A stretch of DNA of 64,000 nucleotides, from positions 124,001-188,000 of the forward strand of contig CM066311.1 of assembly GCA_033807695.1 (NCBI GenBank), written 5' to 3'. The notes beneath the pieces are model-generated. The model did not search any database. It was given only the letters and a program-made list of their open reading frames with translations, and was not told the origin of the DNA. Numbering within the stretch: the first letter of the stretch is position 1; every line of letters begins with the position of its first letter. This stretch comes from Daedaleopsis sinensis (taxonomy: Eukaryota; Basidiomycota; Agaricomycetes; Polyporales; Polyporaceae). Positions 12,190 through 23,725 of the stretch are shown here, in pieces. The translations under genes were made by a program, and so were the position numbers.

Positions 12190-14180
12190 GACTCCTCTGA
12201 AGGCGACAGCAACACCGCCGTAGGGTCCACGAACGACCTCACCGAAGAGAAGTTGGAAACCGTAACAAAAACCCTCATCTGCCGCAAGTCGTACGGGAAG
12301 GCGACGGTCGATGACAGCCTCCCGACGCGCAGCGCGTCCGATGGGCCCACGAAGGAGCATTCCGAGCAGGGCCGCGTGAAGCACGAGGTGTACCTGCGCT
12401 ACATCGAGGCGGTGTCGAAAGCGGGCTTCATCTCGTTCGTGGTCGCGACGATCCTGCAGCAGGTCGCGTCCTTCTTCGGCAACAACATGCTCCGCATGTG
12501 GGGGAACCACAACAGCGAGGCGGGCGGCAACGACTGTTCTCGCTGGCGGCGACGGTCTTGGGTGCGGTCGCGGCGCTGGTCATCTGGGTGCTCTGCTCCG
12601 TGCGGAGCACGCGGAAATTGCACGACGCGGTAAGGCTGATTTGGACGGCGGAACGACTGGGCGCTGAACGGTTGTTGGTCTGTAGATTTTCAATGCGGTC
12701 ATGCACGCCCCGTTGTCTTTCTTCGAGCTCACCCCTACCGGCCGGTAAGTCGGCGCAGGGCACAGTGCGCAGCTCCATGCTGATATCGAAATTGACAGGA
12801 TCTTGAACCTCTTCTCTCGCGACACGTACGTGGTCGACATGGTTCTTGCTCGGGTATGTCATACAACCATATACAATCGAAGTGGTACTCGTCATTGACT
12901 GTATGCGTAGGTTATCCAAGGCACCGTCCGGATGCTCGCGAGTACCACGATGATATTCGTCGTTATCGCTTACAGTTTCCCACTCTTCGTAAGTCCCGGT
13001 CTTCCCATTTCTAGATGGTAGCTCAATCATGTATTATGGTGCAGCTGCTCACTGTACCACCGCTTGCATGGTTCTATGTCAGGGTCATGATGTCGGTCGA
13101 TCGTTATATCTTCACGTCCAGCAAGTACTGACGTGTCGACAGCTATTACCTCTCCATGTCTCGCGAGTTGAAGCGGCTCGATGCCGTCTCGCGCTCGCCC
13201 ATCTTCGCGTGGTTCTCCGAGTCGCTGAACCGGCTGTCGACAATCAGGGTGTTTAGCCAACAGCAGCTGTTCATCGAAAACAACGAGCGCTGCGTGGACC
13301 GGAACCAGATCTGCTACCTCCTGAGCATCTCGGTCAACCGCTGGCTCGTGGTGCGCCTCGAGTTCATGGGCTCGACAATCATATTCGTGGCCGCGACGCT
13401 GTCGATCGTTGCGCTCATCACGACGGGCGTAGACGCTGGCCTGGTTGGCTTCGTGCTGTCATACGCGCTCAACACCACGGGCTCGTCGCAACAGTTGGTC
13501 CTGAGATGGTTTTGTAGGGGATACTCGGCGTGTTACCGCCCTGAGCTAGATCTGGTGCTAAAGGACCTCAATGTCAAGATCGTAAGTACAAGGACCTAGA
13601 GTCGCTCGCCCCAGCTGACGGTCTCTCGTAGAATTCACACGAGAAGATCGGTATTGTCGGGAGGACGGGTTCGGGGAAGTCCATGGTGAGCACGGTGTGC
13701 ATGGGACCCATCCACTCGATGGCTGACGATGTCTGCAGCTTCTGCTCTCGTTGTTCCGCATCATCGAGCCCGCGTTGGGGACTATCTGCATTGACGGCGT
13801 AGATATCACGAAAGTTGGTCTGCATGATCGTGAGTGCAATGCTGAGAATTTGCAGGGAGGTGTTCCAACTGACGTGTGTGCCTGGCAGTCCGCTCTGCCA
13901 TTTCGATCGTCCTGCAGACTCCGGACCTGTTCGAGGGGACCATACGCGACAACATCGATCCCATGGGAGCGGCTACGGACGCGGATATATGGGCAGCGTT
14001 GGAGCAGGTATGTGGCCGTGCCGTGTTCATGATGACAGGAAATAGGCACTGAGCATAATCGTTGCAGACACACTTGAAGTCGTTCGTCGACTCGCTACAA
14101 GGTGGTCTGGACGCAACAGTGAGAGAGGGCGGATCGTCATTATCCTCTGCTCGGAGGCTATCGCTTGCAGTCCGGGGGAA
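12190..14180 (+). pseudogene. ABC transporter (MRP/ABCC type) remnant
   Basis: Spliced pieces reconstruct only the C-terminal half of an ABCC (YCF1/BPT1-like) transporter: the linker before the second membrane domain, transmembrane domain 2, and the start of nucleotide-binding domain 2 with an intact Walker A (GRTGSGKS, about 13657-13682). The first membrane domain and NBD1 are absent. Three lesions are visible: a frame shift near 12533 that removes a short segment before the helix LFSLAATVLGAVAALVIWVL; a loss of roughly 50 residues near 13495-13530, where TTGSSQQ runs into YRPELDLVLKDL; and a break in the ABC signature, where SLSSARRLSL replaces the expected SLSSGQRQ. Walker B and the rest of NBD2 are missing after about 14180. 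It cannot encode a working pump. Conserved splice sites show it decayed from a normal gene rather than a retrocopy. Confidence 0.85.
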
Positions 14181-14188
14181 GCGGTAAG

Positions 14189-14212
14189 CCCCTTGCTGCT
14201 GGCAGCAAGGGG
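14189..14212. repeat. Perfect 11-bp inverted repeat, 2-nt loop
   Basis: CCCCTTGCTGC and GCAGCAAGGGG are separated by TG and lie just past the point where homology to NBD2 ends. It may mark a deletion or insertion junction; no known function. Confidence 0.8.
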
Positions 14213-14493
14213 TGTGTCTGGCCCACCTCTCACAGTTAGTCGCACTGTATACTGTGTGTGTTAGATATGTTGCGGTGGCGTCGCATTCGAGCGCAAGCAC
14301 ATCTGATCCTACACCGTGGCCCAAATCCTCGCCGGCATGCGAGATGTCCTCGTCAACGCCGTGACCGCCCTCAGTCAGTACATCCCACTCCGCTGTCTTT
14401 CTTCGCACTGCTCACTCGTGCAGGCGCTGCCTTTGGGTCTGGGTCCACTTAAATGCATGTATTACATCTATGTAGCTACTATGCAAACACAAT
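14213..14493. other. Spacer between transporter remnant and integrase gene
   Basis: A short frame near 14310-14376 (VAQILAGMRDVLVNAVTALS) followed by GT/AG-like sites looks like a stray exon but matches nothing I know. Otherwise nothing is seen. Confidence 0.35.
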
Positions 14494-16146
14494 CTACACA
14501 TATGTTGCATCATGCATCCTCTGAAGAATTGCACCCATGCGGCTGAATGTTGCCCACCCTGTCTCAACCGTGAGCCTCGGTTTCCCAATCTCAGCATATG
14601 CCTCTTCAGCAGCCGCATTGAACTCATCATCAACGAATCGGAACGCCTCTTCTCGTGTGACAGGCAGTTCATCACGCAGACGCTTCACCAGACCCATATC
14701 TGTGACTGGGATGCTGAGGTCCTCGCAACCGTACGCTTGGTAGTTGAGGAACATGTCGTTTGGTGTGCCTCCCGATGGCATTAGCTTGTTGCGTTGCCCG
14801 CGAATCCTGTGACAGTTCCAGTACTGGCGGAATCCATCGAGTCTGATCTGTGCAATCTTGGGCCATAACCACTGAAAAAGATCGCTACAAAATAGTCGGT
14901 CAGCCGCAATCAATGGATTACAATTAATGCTTACACGTGAAGTGGATTTGTGTGGTCGAACAACCCATTTGAATGCCCTTCCAAGATAACAGTGCGCACA
15001 GTTAGGCCATCGCTCTTCGTCCAACGGGACCATAGGTTCTCGATGGGTATGTTATGCACGCTCCGTACAGAGACGAAGTGTTTCCAGACCTGTGGATTGA
15101 GGTCGGGAGCAAGAGCATTTCTGTGATAAACATCACAATAGGTTAGTAAGTTGTCTACTAGTAGACTCAAACTTCATGCAGCTACTCACCTTAACGCAGT
15201 ATGAATTGCTCGTATATATCCCGTCTCTCCGCCACCATCGCATGTGACCTGAACGGGAATCACTGTGATCAATGGTTAGTTAGTAGAACACAGATACTAG
15301 AACATATCAGAACTCACTGCCGAGTTCTTCAACAAGATCCAGATACAAGTGACCAATGGCAACGTCATTACGTGCATTAGGTATTGCACGCAACAGGAGC
15401 ACTGGCGAGGTCATCTTCTCCCGTATGCCATAGATACCAAAGCCGACTCCATCTCCCATCCTCAGTGCGGTGTTGATGAACTTCTCGTGGCCGTCACAGT
15501 TGATCTCGTGCATGCGACCTTTGGCCGTCAATGGCGAGCGGACAATGCCACCTCGTGCTCTAGGATTCCGGACCTGAAACCCGATTGGGTCGTTCTCATG
15601 CATAATACTGCGAGTCATAGAGCTAATGATGAACTCAGTGGTTGTCGGTCACCAAGGATATTGTAACCAACTCACCGGGGAATTGCATGCCCTTCCACCG
15701 CAAGCTTCTTTGCCACTTCACTGGGCCCATTACGACGGTGAAGATCTTGCCCAACCTTCTCACACACCAAGCTAGTAGCGACTTCATACGGTGGCGGTTT
15801 GCGCACAGTTGGGATGTTGTACTTCTTATTGAGTTGCTTCAGCTTCGTATGCCTGTCACGATCAGATCTTGTCAAAATGCTACTAATTAGACAATTCATT
15901 GTAAGACAACTTACTTGATACAATAGCCAAACTTGAGTTGAAGACGTGCAATCCGCCGTTCCAGAGGAAGCTTCTCTTTGGCATACTGCTGCAGCTCTTG
16001 CACGAGCTCATCCTCGGGAGGGACTGATATTCCAAAATATAAGGATGACAGTTAGAACACTCGCACTAGCTATCTGGTATGTGCCACTGTTTGACAGACG
16101 TACCGTCACCGTTATGCCACTGGTTAGAGCCACTCGGGTTGACCAT
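14494..16146 (-). CDS. Integrase-core (DDE-type) protein
   Basis: Seven exons in transcript order: 16146-16104, 16023-15915, 15852-15676, 15607-15318, 15262-15190, 15120-14935, 14884-14494; 422 residues, all phases consistent, with consensus donors. It matches the fungal integrase-core proteins related to retroviral-type transposases. A helical N-terminal region (residues about 15-110) precedes the RNase H-like core. The putative catalytic acids are in EINCDGHEK, VTCDGGGETG and IPIENLW, with 42 residues between the second Asp and the Glu. The core is followed by a conserved tryptophan-rich region. Because it is heavily spliced, uninterrupted and has no terminal repeats that I can find, it may be a host gene derived from a transposon; whether it still moves DNA is unknown. 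Confidence 0.8.
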
Positions 16147-17185
16147 GATGGGTGCGTTGTGTTAAGGTTTACACGGCCCGGGCATATGCTTAAATAGGGT
16201 CTTCAGAACAGTAGCTTTGACCGGTGCCGGCTGTCAGGCACATTGCGTCCTGTGGACTCTACTACTCACAGTGGCCACGGTCAAAGCAAATCTGCCAACT
16301 CGGGTGACAACTCGCAGTTGGCTAACCTCATTAGACCTCGGGGCCGGTTAGTCAGCCTGTAGTAACTCGATGATCCTGAGATACGGTTGAGTATACAAGT
16401 CGATCCCTCTCAAGCTCTCCGAGTGACTGAGTCCTCAGAGGGCTACAAAGCTTGAATTCAAGCTACATAGTAACCATGGATGATTTGCGGCATATACATA
16501 CTGGCACGGGCGGTGTTTGTGATACGAAGATGTCTGATGATGCTTCACCTAACCAGCCGCAAAGCCAAAGCGGACAGGTAGTGACGACTCGGATGACGGT
16601 GGGTAGTACATGTAGGATGAACAATAGTGGTGGTCCGTGAAAGCATTGGCCTTGGCGCGGGCGCCGGGGAAAGTGCGCCGGCCGGCGCTACTGAATCTCA
16701 GAATTCATCCACGACCAATCGGCCAACGATAGCGTAGGAGGGAAAGGAGAACGGAGTAGTCGGGACAGAAGCGCAATAATCGATGGGAGGACCAAAGTGG
16801 GAAAATCGATGACATTATACCATTTTGCATAAAAGAAGCTATTGCGCGCCTATTCTACTCCTCCTCCTCATCCTCCACCACATCCTGACTCTTGACTGTG
16901 CATCCCAGGTGCATCCCAGGTGCATCTCGAGCTTCTGCATTTTCACCTGGTAAGTATCTTATCTCCAGTGTAGTCGACAGGCTTGCCAAGCGGTGAGAGG
17001 GTGGTAGATACGCGCCCACCCACATAAATAACCGCAGTGACTGACCTACTGGCGTATATAGAGGGGGGACCTGCAGCATCCTCGTACTCCGTACTTGTCC
17101 TCCTGCCGCCGTCCTGCACTGAGCTCGCTAGGCGTCTCCCAAATTGACTCCCTACGGACTTACACAAACCGGTATATCAACTCAA
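16147..17185. other. Divergent promoter region
   Basis: This lies between the integrase-core gene (minus) and the F-box gene (plus). No gene is recognised. It holds a tandem 11-mer (GCATCCCAGGT, twice, about 16900-16921), a GC-rich patch near 16655-16690 and the F-box TATA box. Confidence 0.5.
17055..17062 (+). promoter_or_regulatory. TATA box of the first F-box gene
   Basis: TATATAGA lies 124 nt before the ATG at 17186. The in-frame TTG at 17144 is not needed as a start. Confidence 0.45.
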
Positions 17186-19141
17186 ATGGCGTTATCCATC
17201 GATTCCTTGGACGTTGTTTCTCAAGTCATCGCGAGCGGGATCCAACAGCTTCGGCGATACGGGAACGAAGCGCCTCATGAAGAAAACGTATACGCGCGGT
17301 ACGATTCGTTATCCAATCGCGAAAATTGCTTCTCTAACCAAGGCTACTTTACAGACAACTTGACCAGGTACCCATACTTCCACATAAATAAGCATTCGCA
17401 AACTCACTGGGTTACTTCTATCCAGCTACGATTCCTCCAAACTATGTTTTTGGACGGAGCTTTTATCATTAACGCCCTATGCAATGCCATCGTGCCCATC
17501 AACCGTCTACCACCAGAGTTGTTGACATACATATTCGCCCTCGTTCGCGAGGACTCCCCTGTTCCTGCTCTAACCCCAGTGCGCTGGCCGTTCCGCAGAT
17601 ACCGGGCTCGCCCCCTCAAACCAGCCCTCACTGTGTGCCGTCGATGGCGGGATATCGCCTTGGCATCCCCGGTATTGTGGAACAACGTCGCCTGGGACTC
17701 CTCAAGCTATCCAATTTGGAGTAGCAGCTTCGGTGCAGCCCTATCCGTCCACATCGTCTCGCACTTCTCAGCTAAGATGAACGAGTGGTGCACTAACATG
17801 GGCAGTCAAATCCGACAGTTGCACATCGACTCGCTCGACAACGACATACGCGACTTCGATCGACTCCTGTATTTTCTACGCCATTTCTCTGGCGAGAGGC
17901 TCGAACATTGCAAGATCGATATCCCCGCAGCGCTGCTCCCAACATGGAGTCACCTCATCCACTTTCCACTCCTCCTGAACACTGGCGACACGCTACGCTC
18001 GCTATATCTCGGCTCCATCACGTTTCTCCCCGGCAACATCTTCCCAGCTCTGCGGCGGTTAGCGCTCTGCAACATACCGCAGACCGCGCCTCACTACCGC
18101 TCTTGGGATATCACCGATCTACTGATATTTTTGGCAGGCAGCCCGCAGCTGGAAGAGCTCTCTATCTGCCGAGTTGCTCTCGGGACACGGTCATGGCCGA
18201 CATCGACTGGCTTGCGCAAGATCGAGCTGTCAAATTTACGATACTTTGCGCTGGACGTGTCTGACGCCGACTCGCATCATGATGTCGTTGCGACCATCCG
18301 CAAAATGACTTCCGCCATCTGTATGCCCTCCTCATGCCACCGGCACTTTGCACCTCTCTCGTTGTCGGGCGAAGACGCCATCGACGCACTCCTCTCCACT
18401 ATACCCGGCGCGAAGAGCCTCGCGCGACTCCGCCTCAACTTCTCACGAGAGCGCAACATCCTGCAAATTGCCCCGAGCGGCCCCGAACAGGGCTCGATCT
18501 CTCTCCTCATTTCGCTAGACTCGGAGGAGGACTGGAGCGCGCTCTACGCGCTTTTCACATTCTCGGAGCTCTTCGCGAATGTCGAGGAGCTCTGGGTCTC
18601 CCTCGACCCGTACAACTGGAGCAAAGTCCGCACGCTCCCCCAGATCTTGACGTGGTTCCCAAAGATCAACGGGCTCGCCGTGGCGTACCCCCCGAGTCCC
18701 TTCTGGCGCGAGGCCGGCATGCGCATGAGCATTAACAGCCTGCTCACTCTCGACTACCTCCTGCAGCCGCTGACTGTGCGCCCAGGAGGAGCGGATGGAG
18801 TCGCTGCCGCGTGCCCACAGCTGAAGATGTTTTGCATCAACCTGCCCGGGCATGTCACGAACGTGCGCGCGATCGAGCAGATGCTGACGTCGCGCGCGGA
18901 GACTTGCCCCGTCCGGCGCGTCGTGATCGGGTATGACCCGAGTCTGGAGGGGGAGGTGCTCGCGGAAGTGTTCGCGCTGGAAGAGCACGTGGAGGAGTTC
19001 GTCGTCGAGGAGCTGGACGTGCACGGGGCTATTTCGACCGCGGTGTGTCGGGTAGATTGGCCGTTGGAGGTCCCGAGGGCGTTTGTCCCCGCGGCGGAGC
19101 TGCACGATGACTGGCCCAGGTGGACTTACAAGAGGGAATGA
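17186..19141 (+). CDS. F-box protein with leucine-rich C-terminal region
   Basis: A single open exon of 651 residues. The F-box starts near residue 105 (INRLPPELLTYIFALVRE) and continues through the conserved VCRRWRDIALASPVLW, about residues 105-155. F-box proteins dock substrates to the SCF ubiquitin ligase through Skp1. The remaining 490 residues form irregular leucine-rich segments (for example WDITDLLIFLAGSPQLEELS) typical of the large agaricomycete F-box family. A GT-AG pair at 17368-17425 looks like an intron but is 58 nt long and would break the frame, so it is left as coding. It is a distant paralogue of the gene at 50802. The substrate cannot be told from sequence. Confidence 0.85.
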   Translation: MALSIDSLDVVSQVIASGIQQLRRYGNEAPHEENVYARYDSLSNRENCFSNQGYFTDNLTRYPYFHINKHSQTHWVTSIQLRFLQTMFLDGAFIINALCNAIVPINRLPPELLTYIFALVREDSPVPALTPVRWPFRRYRARPLKPALTVCRRWRDIALASPVLWNNVAWDSSSYPIWSSSFGAALSVHIVSHFSAKMNEWCTNMGSQIRQLHIDSLDNDIRDFDRLLYFLRHFSGERLEHCKIDIPAALLPTWSHLIHFPLLLNTGDTLRSLYLGSITFLPGNIFPALRRLALCNIPQTAPHYRSWDITDLLIFLAGSPQLEELSICRVALGTRSWPTSTGLRKIELSNLRYFALDVSDADSHHDVVATIRKMTSAICMPSSCHRHFAPLSLSGEDAIDALLSTIPGAKSLARLRLNFSRERNILQIAPSGPEQGSISLLISLDSEEDWSALYALFTFSELFANVEELWVSLDPYNWSKVRTLPQILTWFPKINGLAVAYPPSPFWREAGMRMSINSLLTLDYLLQPLTVRPGGADGVAAACPQLKMFCINLPGHVTNVRAIEQMLTSRAETCPVRRVVIGYDPSLEGEVLAEVFALEEHVEEFVVEELDVHGAISTAVCRVDWPLEVPRAFVPAAELHDDWPRWTYKRE

Positions 19142-19445
19142 GCTTTCACTCAGTTATCGGCCGAACATGTCGGTCTCCAAGTGTCGCCATAGAAAGATAA
19201 GTAGGTCGCTGGTCTTATGTCTTGCCTGTGATTGAAGGACTTTGTAAAACTATGATGCGGCTTGAGGTTTATGTAGTTAGTGTTTGGGAAGTTGCCCTTG
19301 CTGATGCATTTTTTCGCTTGATCCTATCGATACAGGTATGATACAAATACATACACAAACACACGACTACACTTGGAACAGACCCAAATAAACTTGCCCA
19401 ACCTGAGGCTTGAGACCCGAATAAAGCAACACCTATACTAGCTTG
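19142..19445. other. Convergent 3' region
   Basis: Shared downstream region of the F-box gene (plus) and the PRM10-like gene (minus). A/T-rich with no gene seen. Confidence 0.5.
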
Positions 19446-22400
19446 CTATAGCGAGAACAACCCCGCTGCACGCTTCCTCGACGGAATCGGATGGACGAGC
19501 ACCAGCGAGATGCCCAACCCGACAGTTAAGCCGATCGAGACTGATACGAGTTGCAGTGCCGTCCTGAACCCGGACAAGTACGACTCCGACGTGTCCGAGC
19601 CTTCCGTCTGCCGCTGGACGAACGTGAACAGCCCTCCGTTTGCAAGGCCCGACGGGAGTTGGAACAGGATCCCCGTAATCTGTGCACGGCGGCGGTAACA
19701 TAAGCGATGGAATGGCGAATGTTGGTACGAGAGAGCGGACACTTACCATGACGACGAACGCGTTCCCGTTGAAGAACCGGCCATAGAGGTTAGAGATAAA
19801 CCCGACGGCGAGCGCGCCAACTGCGGCGGAGATGTCACTTTGATTGCGGAAGTGGATGCCCGTGTAGTGGTTTGTAACCCATCCGATGCACGAGATCACC
19901 ACCAGCAGGTACTGCGCGCATACGGTTCAGTATCTGGTACAGATACAATGCACCAGGCGGGCGCTGGGCGCGTGACTTACTAGCTCTCGCCGATTCCACG
20001 GCGCCTGGATGCGAATACTAGAGAAGAGAGAGAACATGGGCACCGTGAGGAATGCTAGAGGGCCTGTGTCAGTGTGACCGATGGTGTGCTCTAGATGGAT
20101 ATCGCTCACCCCACCAAAGCGAAGTAGTCCGTTGCCACCACGGCCCATTTGGGTCATGGCTCATGTCGCACTGCAGGTCATTCGTGCCTCCAAGGTGGTG
20201 GCCGGTAAGCTTCGTGTGCGCCGTCGCACCGATGGCGAGGCCGAACCCGAGGAAGAGAGAGTAGATGCACGCATAGCACACGCGCACAGCGCCCGAGACG
20301 ATATTCCTGGACGACAGCTCGAGACTTCCGCAGAGGACGATAAACCCCTATAGTACAATGAGCGGTCAGCGAATGGAGGTGACTCGGAGTGGCATAGACC
20401 TATTGACACGCACCGGAAGAATGAGCACGACCGAGCTGGACGCGATTGCAGAATAACAGAAGTACCGTTCCGAGTCAAGCGCGGCGGCGATGAAGCTGAA
20501 CAAAGTCGCGACAGTGATTCTACAACAACGAGGTCCCATGTGAGCGAACGGTATATCTCAGTAGTGAAGGACCCACTCGAAGACGTTAGCGTAGAGCTCG
20601 TTACGTGCGGCGAGCAACCGAATCAGGATTAGGAGACAGCCGAGGGGAAAAGACACGAGCGAGTCGACCAAGGAGCCGTGAAAGGCCACACTGCAGATTG
20701 TGGCCGAGGACGCGCCCCCGACCAGAACCATCTGCCAGTTATTGTAGAGGGGCTTGCGTCGCATCAGCGCGTCGAGTTTCGCTGACGCCTCCTTGACGCA
20801 GGTTCTGTCGTGAATCACCTAGCACGCGCGAAGCGGTCAGCGTGCCCGATGTCGATGAGGCACGCATTGTGCAACGCACCTCCCAATAGAGCTCGTGTGC
20901 TTCTTGGAGCTTGCCGATGTCGAGCGCGCTCTCCTGGCGGATGAACTTGATGCTGCTTGTGCCCGTCGCGGAGTCGTCGAACGAGATGAGCATCACGTCT
21001 GGGAGGTACAAGCACGACAGCTCGACATCGAGCACCTTGGCCGTCGCCTTGACCTGCGCCTGCAGCCGGTGAGACGGCCCGCCGAACATCATCATCGCAC
21101 GCGCGAATTTCAGTATGAATTCCTGCCGACAAACGATCTCCGCAACATGGCGCGTAATCTAGCGCGCACAAACGGTGCGTCAGCTTTGTGCGAGGGCAAG
21201 TCGTACTAGCAGTGAATGCTCACCCATATCTCAGCCTTCTTGCGCCTCTTCTTCTTTTCCGCGAACGTGCTCCCATAATCTAGCGCTTCCGCTTCCGACT
21301 CGGATGAGCTCGCTGGCGTCCGGAATCCCTTCGAGATCGCCCTCGGGAGGTTCTTGAGCGACGCGTTCCAGCCTCGGCGACCCGACAGGTTGCCATTGCT
21401 ACGAGCCGCCGATACCGCAGTGTTCTCCCCGCTGGACTGGTACGGGGAGGACTCGGCTTCAGCTAGCGAGTCGTAGTGGAGTTTGGGTTTGCCAATGGCT
21501 AACGGCTTGTTGCGTCTTCGCAGGTTGCTGTCAAGTGAATATCTGCCACATTTCGCGTACTATCAGTACAGCTACCGGGATATGCAACAAGGGTAAGTGG
21601 CACCTCGAGATGTGGTAACCTGGCCGTTTGAGGTCTGGGGCAACCGTGGCCGATATAGGTGCAGCAACGCCAGAGATGTTTCCGGTGCTCGCGATCAGGG
21701 GCCCGAAAACTCCGCCCCCGGTAGGCAATCTCGACTCACGTGCGCCCGCAAAGGCTTGTTTCCGCAAACCTTTGGGTCGGTTCGAGCCCCCTGGCACACT
21801 TGACGCGCCCTGAACTGCATCATCATCTCTCCGTGGCATCATAGCGCCAGAGGAAGTGTCGGACTCCGTACCGTCGTAGAGAGAAGTCGCCCGCGATGAG
21901 GCAACGGAAGAGCGCGCATGGGTCGTCGAGTCAGACTGTAGTAACGGGGAGGTCGGGTCGTACATAGCGAGTAGTGCAGAGAGCACACCCGTCGGCTGGG
22001 TGATGCTCGATTCAGTACGCGATTGCAATTCCGCGGTCTTCTCGACGTCTTCAGCTGAGAAGCGGTGCTTTTCCTTGAAGAAGTTCTTGCGTGGACTTTT
22101 GCCCTGTGTACGATGCTGACGACGCGCGCCCAGGCCGAAATTGAACCTGTGTGCGCGAACGACCTTCTCGGCCTGCTCCTGCGCGTACCTCTCGATGTCG
22201 CGTCCCGGAAGGCCTGCAGTTTCGTCGCGGTCGATGTAAACCTCCCCGGGGACTTCGGCCATAGGAGACAGCTCGGGAGAGGAGGGTACGGACGCTTCGA
22301 CGGCGGGGGACGATGAGTCTTTTGATACGGGAGGATCCGTCGGAACTGTGTCTTGTAAGGAGGTAGACCGATAGCTCTCTAGGGCGTGAGAGAGGTTATT

Positions 22401-22662
22401 GAACGACTCCGGCTAGCGGGACGGTAATGAGCATGGATAAGGACAGTATGACCGAGACACATACATCCTGCCCCTGCTCGTCCAGCGCTCTAGAGGACGG
22501 AGTGCGACCAGTGTCCGCATGCCACTGAACACTTCGTGGCGTCTTGGCACCCGCACGGCGAGTTCCACCAGGTGGGCGAGAATCGATCGGTAGCGATGTT
22601 GACTCCTCCGTGCTCGAGCTCGCGTCCTTGGGTCGCTCTTCACTATCAGGAGTGATAGCCAT
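19446..22662 (-). CDS. PRM10: ThrE-domain membrane protein, PRM10-like
   Basis: Ten exons in transcript order: 22662-22465, 22412-21604, 21542-21224, 21158-20880, 20818-20577, 20519-20414, 20347-20110, 20054-19981, 19911-19747, 19679-19446; 887 residues. The family (DUF1212 plus ThrE_2, Thr/Ser exporter fold; yeast Prm10, pheromone-regulated) consists of polytopic membrane proteins of poorly known substrate. The first 460 residues are polar, Ser-rich and probably cytosolic. Next comes the DUF1212 part (HVAEIVCRQEFILKFARAMM, then FGGPSHRLQ), then about ten hydrophobic helices ending in ITGILFQLPSGLANGG and GLTVGLGISLVLVHP. Exon 2 starts at the TAG acceptor of 22413-22415, which keeps phase where nearer AGs do not. 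The donor at 21603 (GTGCCA) is weak but gives the expected join. Confidence 0.9.
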
Positions 22663-23725
22663 GGTGATCTATGAGAGCCACAGGTAGATGAGGAAAGAGG
22701 TTCTGGAGAGGCTGGATGACAAGTGCTCGACTGACCGTTACGTGGACTGCACTTGTTTGGCTCTACTCAAACGGGTGTACAAAGGAGCAATCGCCCGTTT
22801 AGACCGGGAGATTCGCGTGCAGGGAGAGGGCAAGCAGTCGCGTGTATCGATGGGCTGTAGGCAGGGAAGAGAAGGTATAAATGCCTATGCTGGTGAGCAC
22901 CTTGCGATCGTGTCAGCCACGGGACATGCATACTCCTCCATAGATGCCAGAGGATGCCGGGCACATCAGAGAACACTGTGGTCTCTGGGACGGAGGCCTT
23001 GGTTGACGTCAGTCTTGATCGAAATATCCATACCGACGCTGCGTATGGGCCGACAGTGCAGCCCCATGCGGCCATAACGTTGGTTGCTCTTTACTCCCTT
23101 GCAGACAGTAGAACAAAGATGAGATGCTGCCATCGATCATGAGTTCTTACGCAACGAAAGTGTGACTCATGGCACAAACCTCAGCGTCACAGGCTAAAAG
23201 CTTTGCGCATATGACGCACCCTCGATGGCCTACCCTGCGTTCCAAGCCCGATGGGTGCTCCGCCGTACGAGGTTATCGACGATCATAAGGATGTTTGTGG
23301 TTCTGATTAGACGTGCAGCGTGAATCAGAGATCACGACCTAGAGGCTAGAGCATGCCACTCACCATTCAGGCCTCAGGTCGCACAGTGAAGATGAGGGGT
23401 GGTATATAGGCTATCTGCGAGTATTCAGTGTGGCATCTAGAGATGATAGTTTCCTCTCGCTCAAAAGCATACTTACTTTAAAGCGACTTGATGGTGATGG
23501 TCGCTTTTACTTAGACTAATGAGCGAACAGCATAGGCGCCTGTCGGCGACGCGGTCACATGGTTGGACGCGCGACGCGAAAGTCGAACCAAAACGTGTGG
23601 TTAGGTAAGCAGCATGTGTTTGGCACGGGGAGCTGGATGTTGGGGACTGTTTTCTGTCCACGTCGTCGACGACACTCTCGCCAGCCTCAAGACTGTCCAC
23701 GGCATCGTCGGTGTTAGGCCTTACG
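22663..23725. other. Bidirectional promoter region
   Basis: Shared upstream region of the divergent PRM10-like gene and polo kinase. Several short frames on both strands match nothing known; no gene supported. Confidence 0.5.

Noticed and set aside
17368..17425. A possible intron in the first F-box gene
   Set aside because: Its 58-nt length would break the reading frame, whereas the unspliced frame is open throughout.
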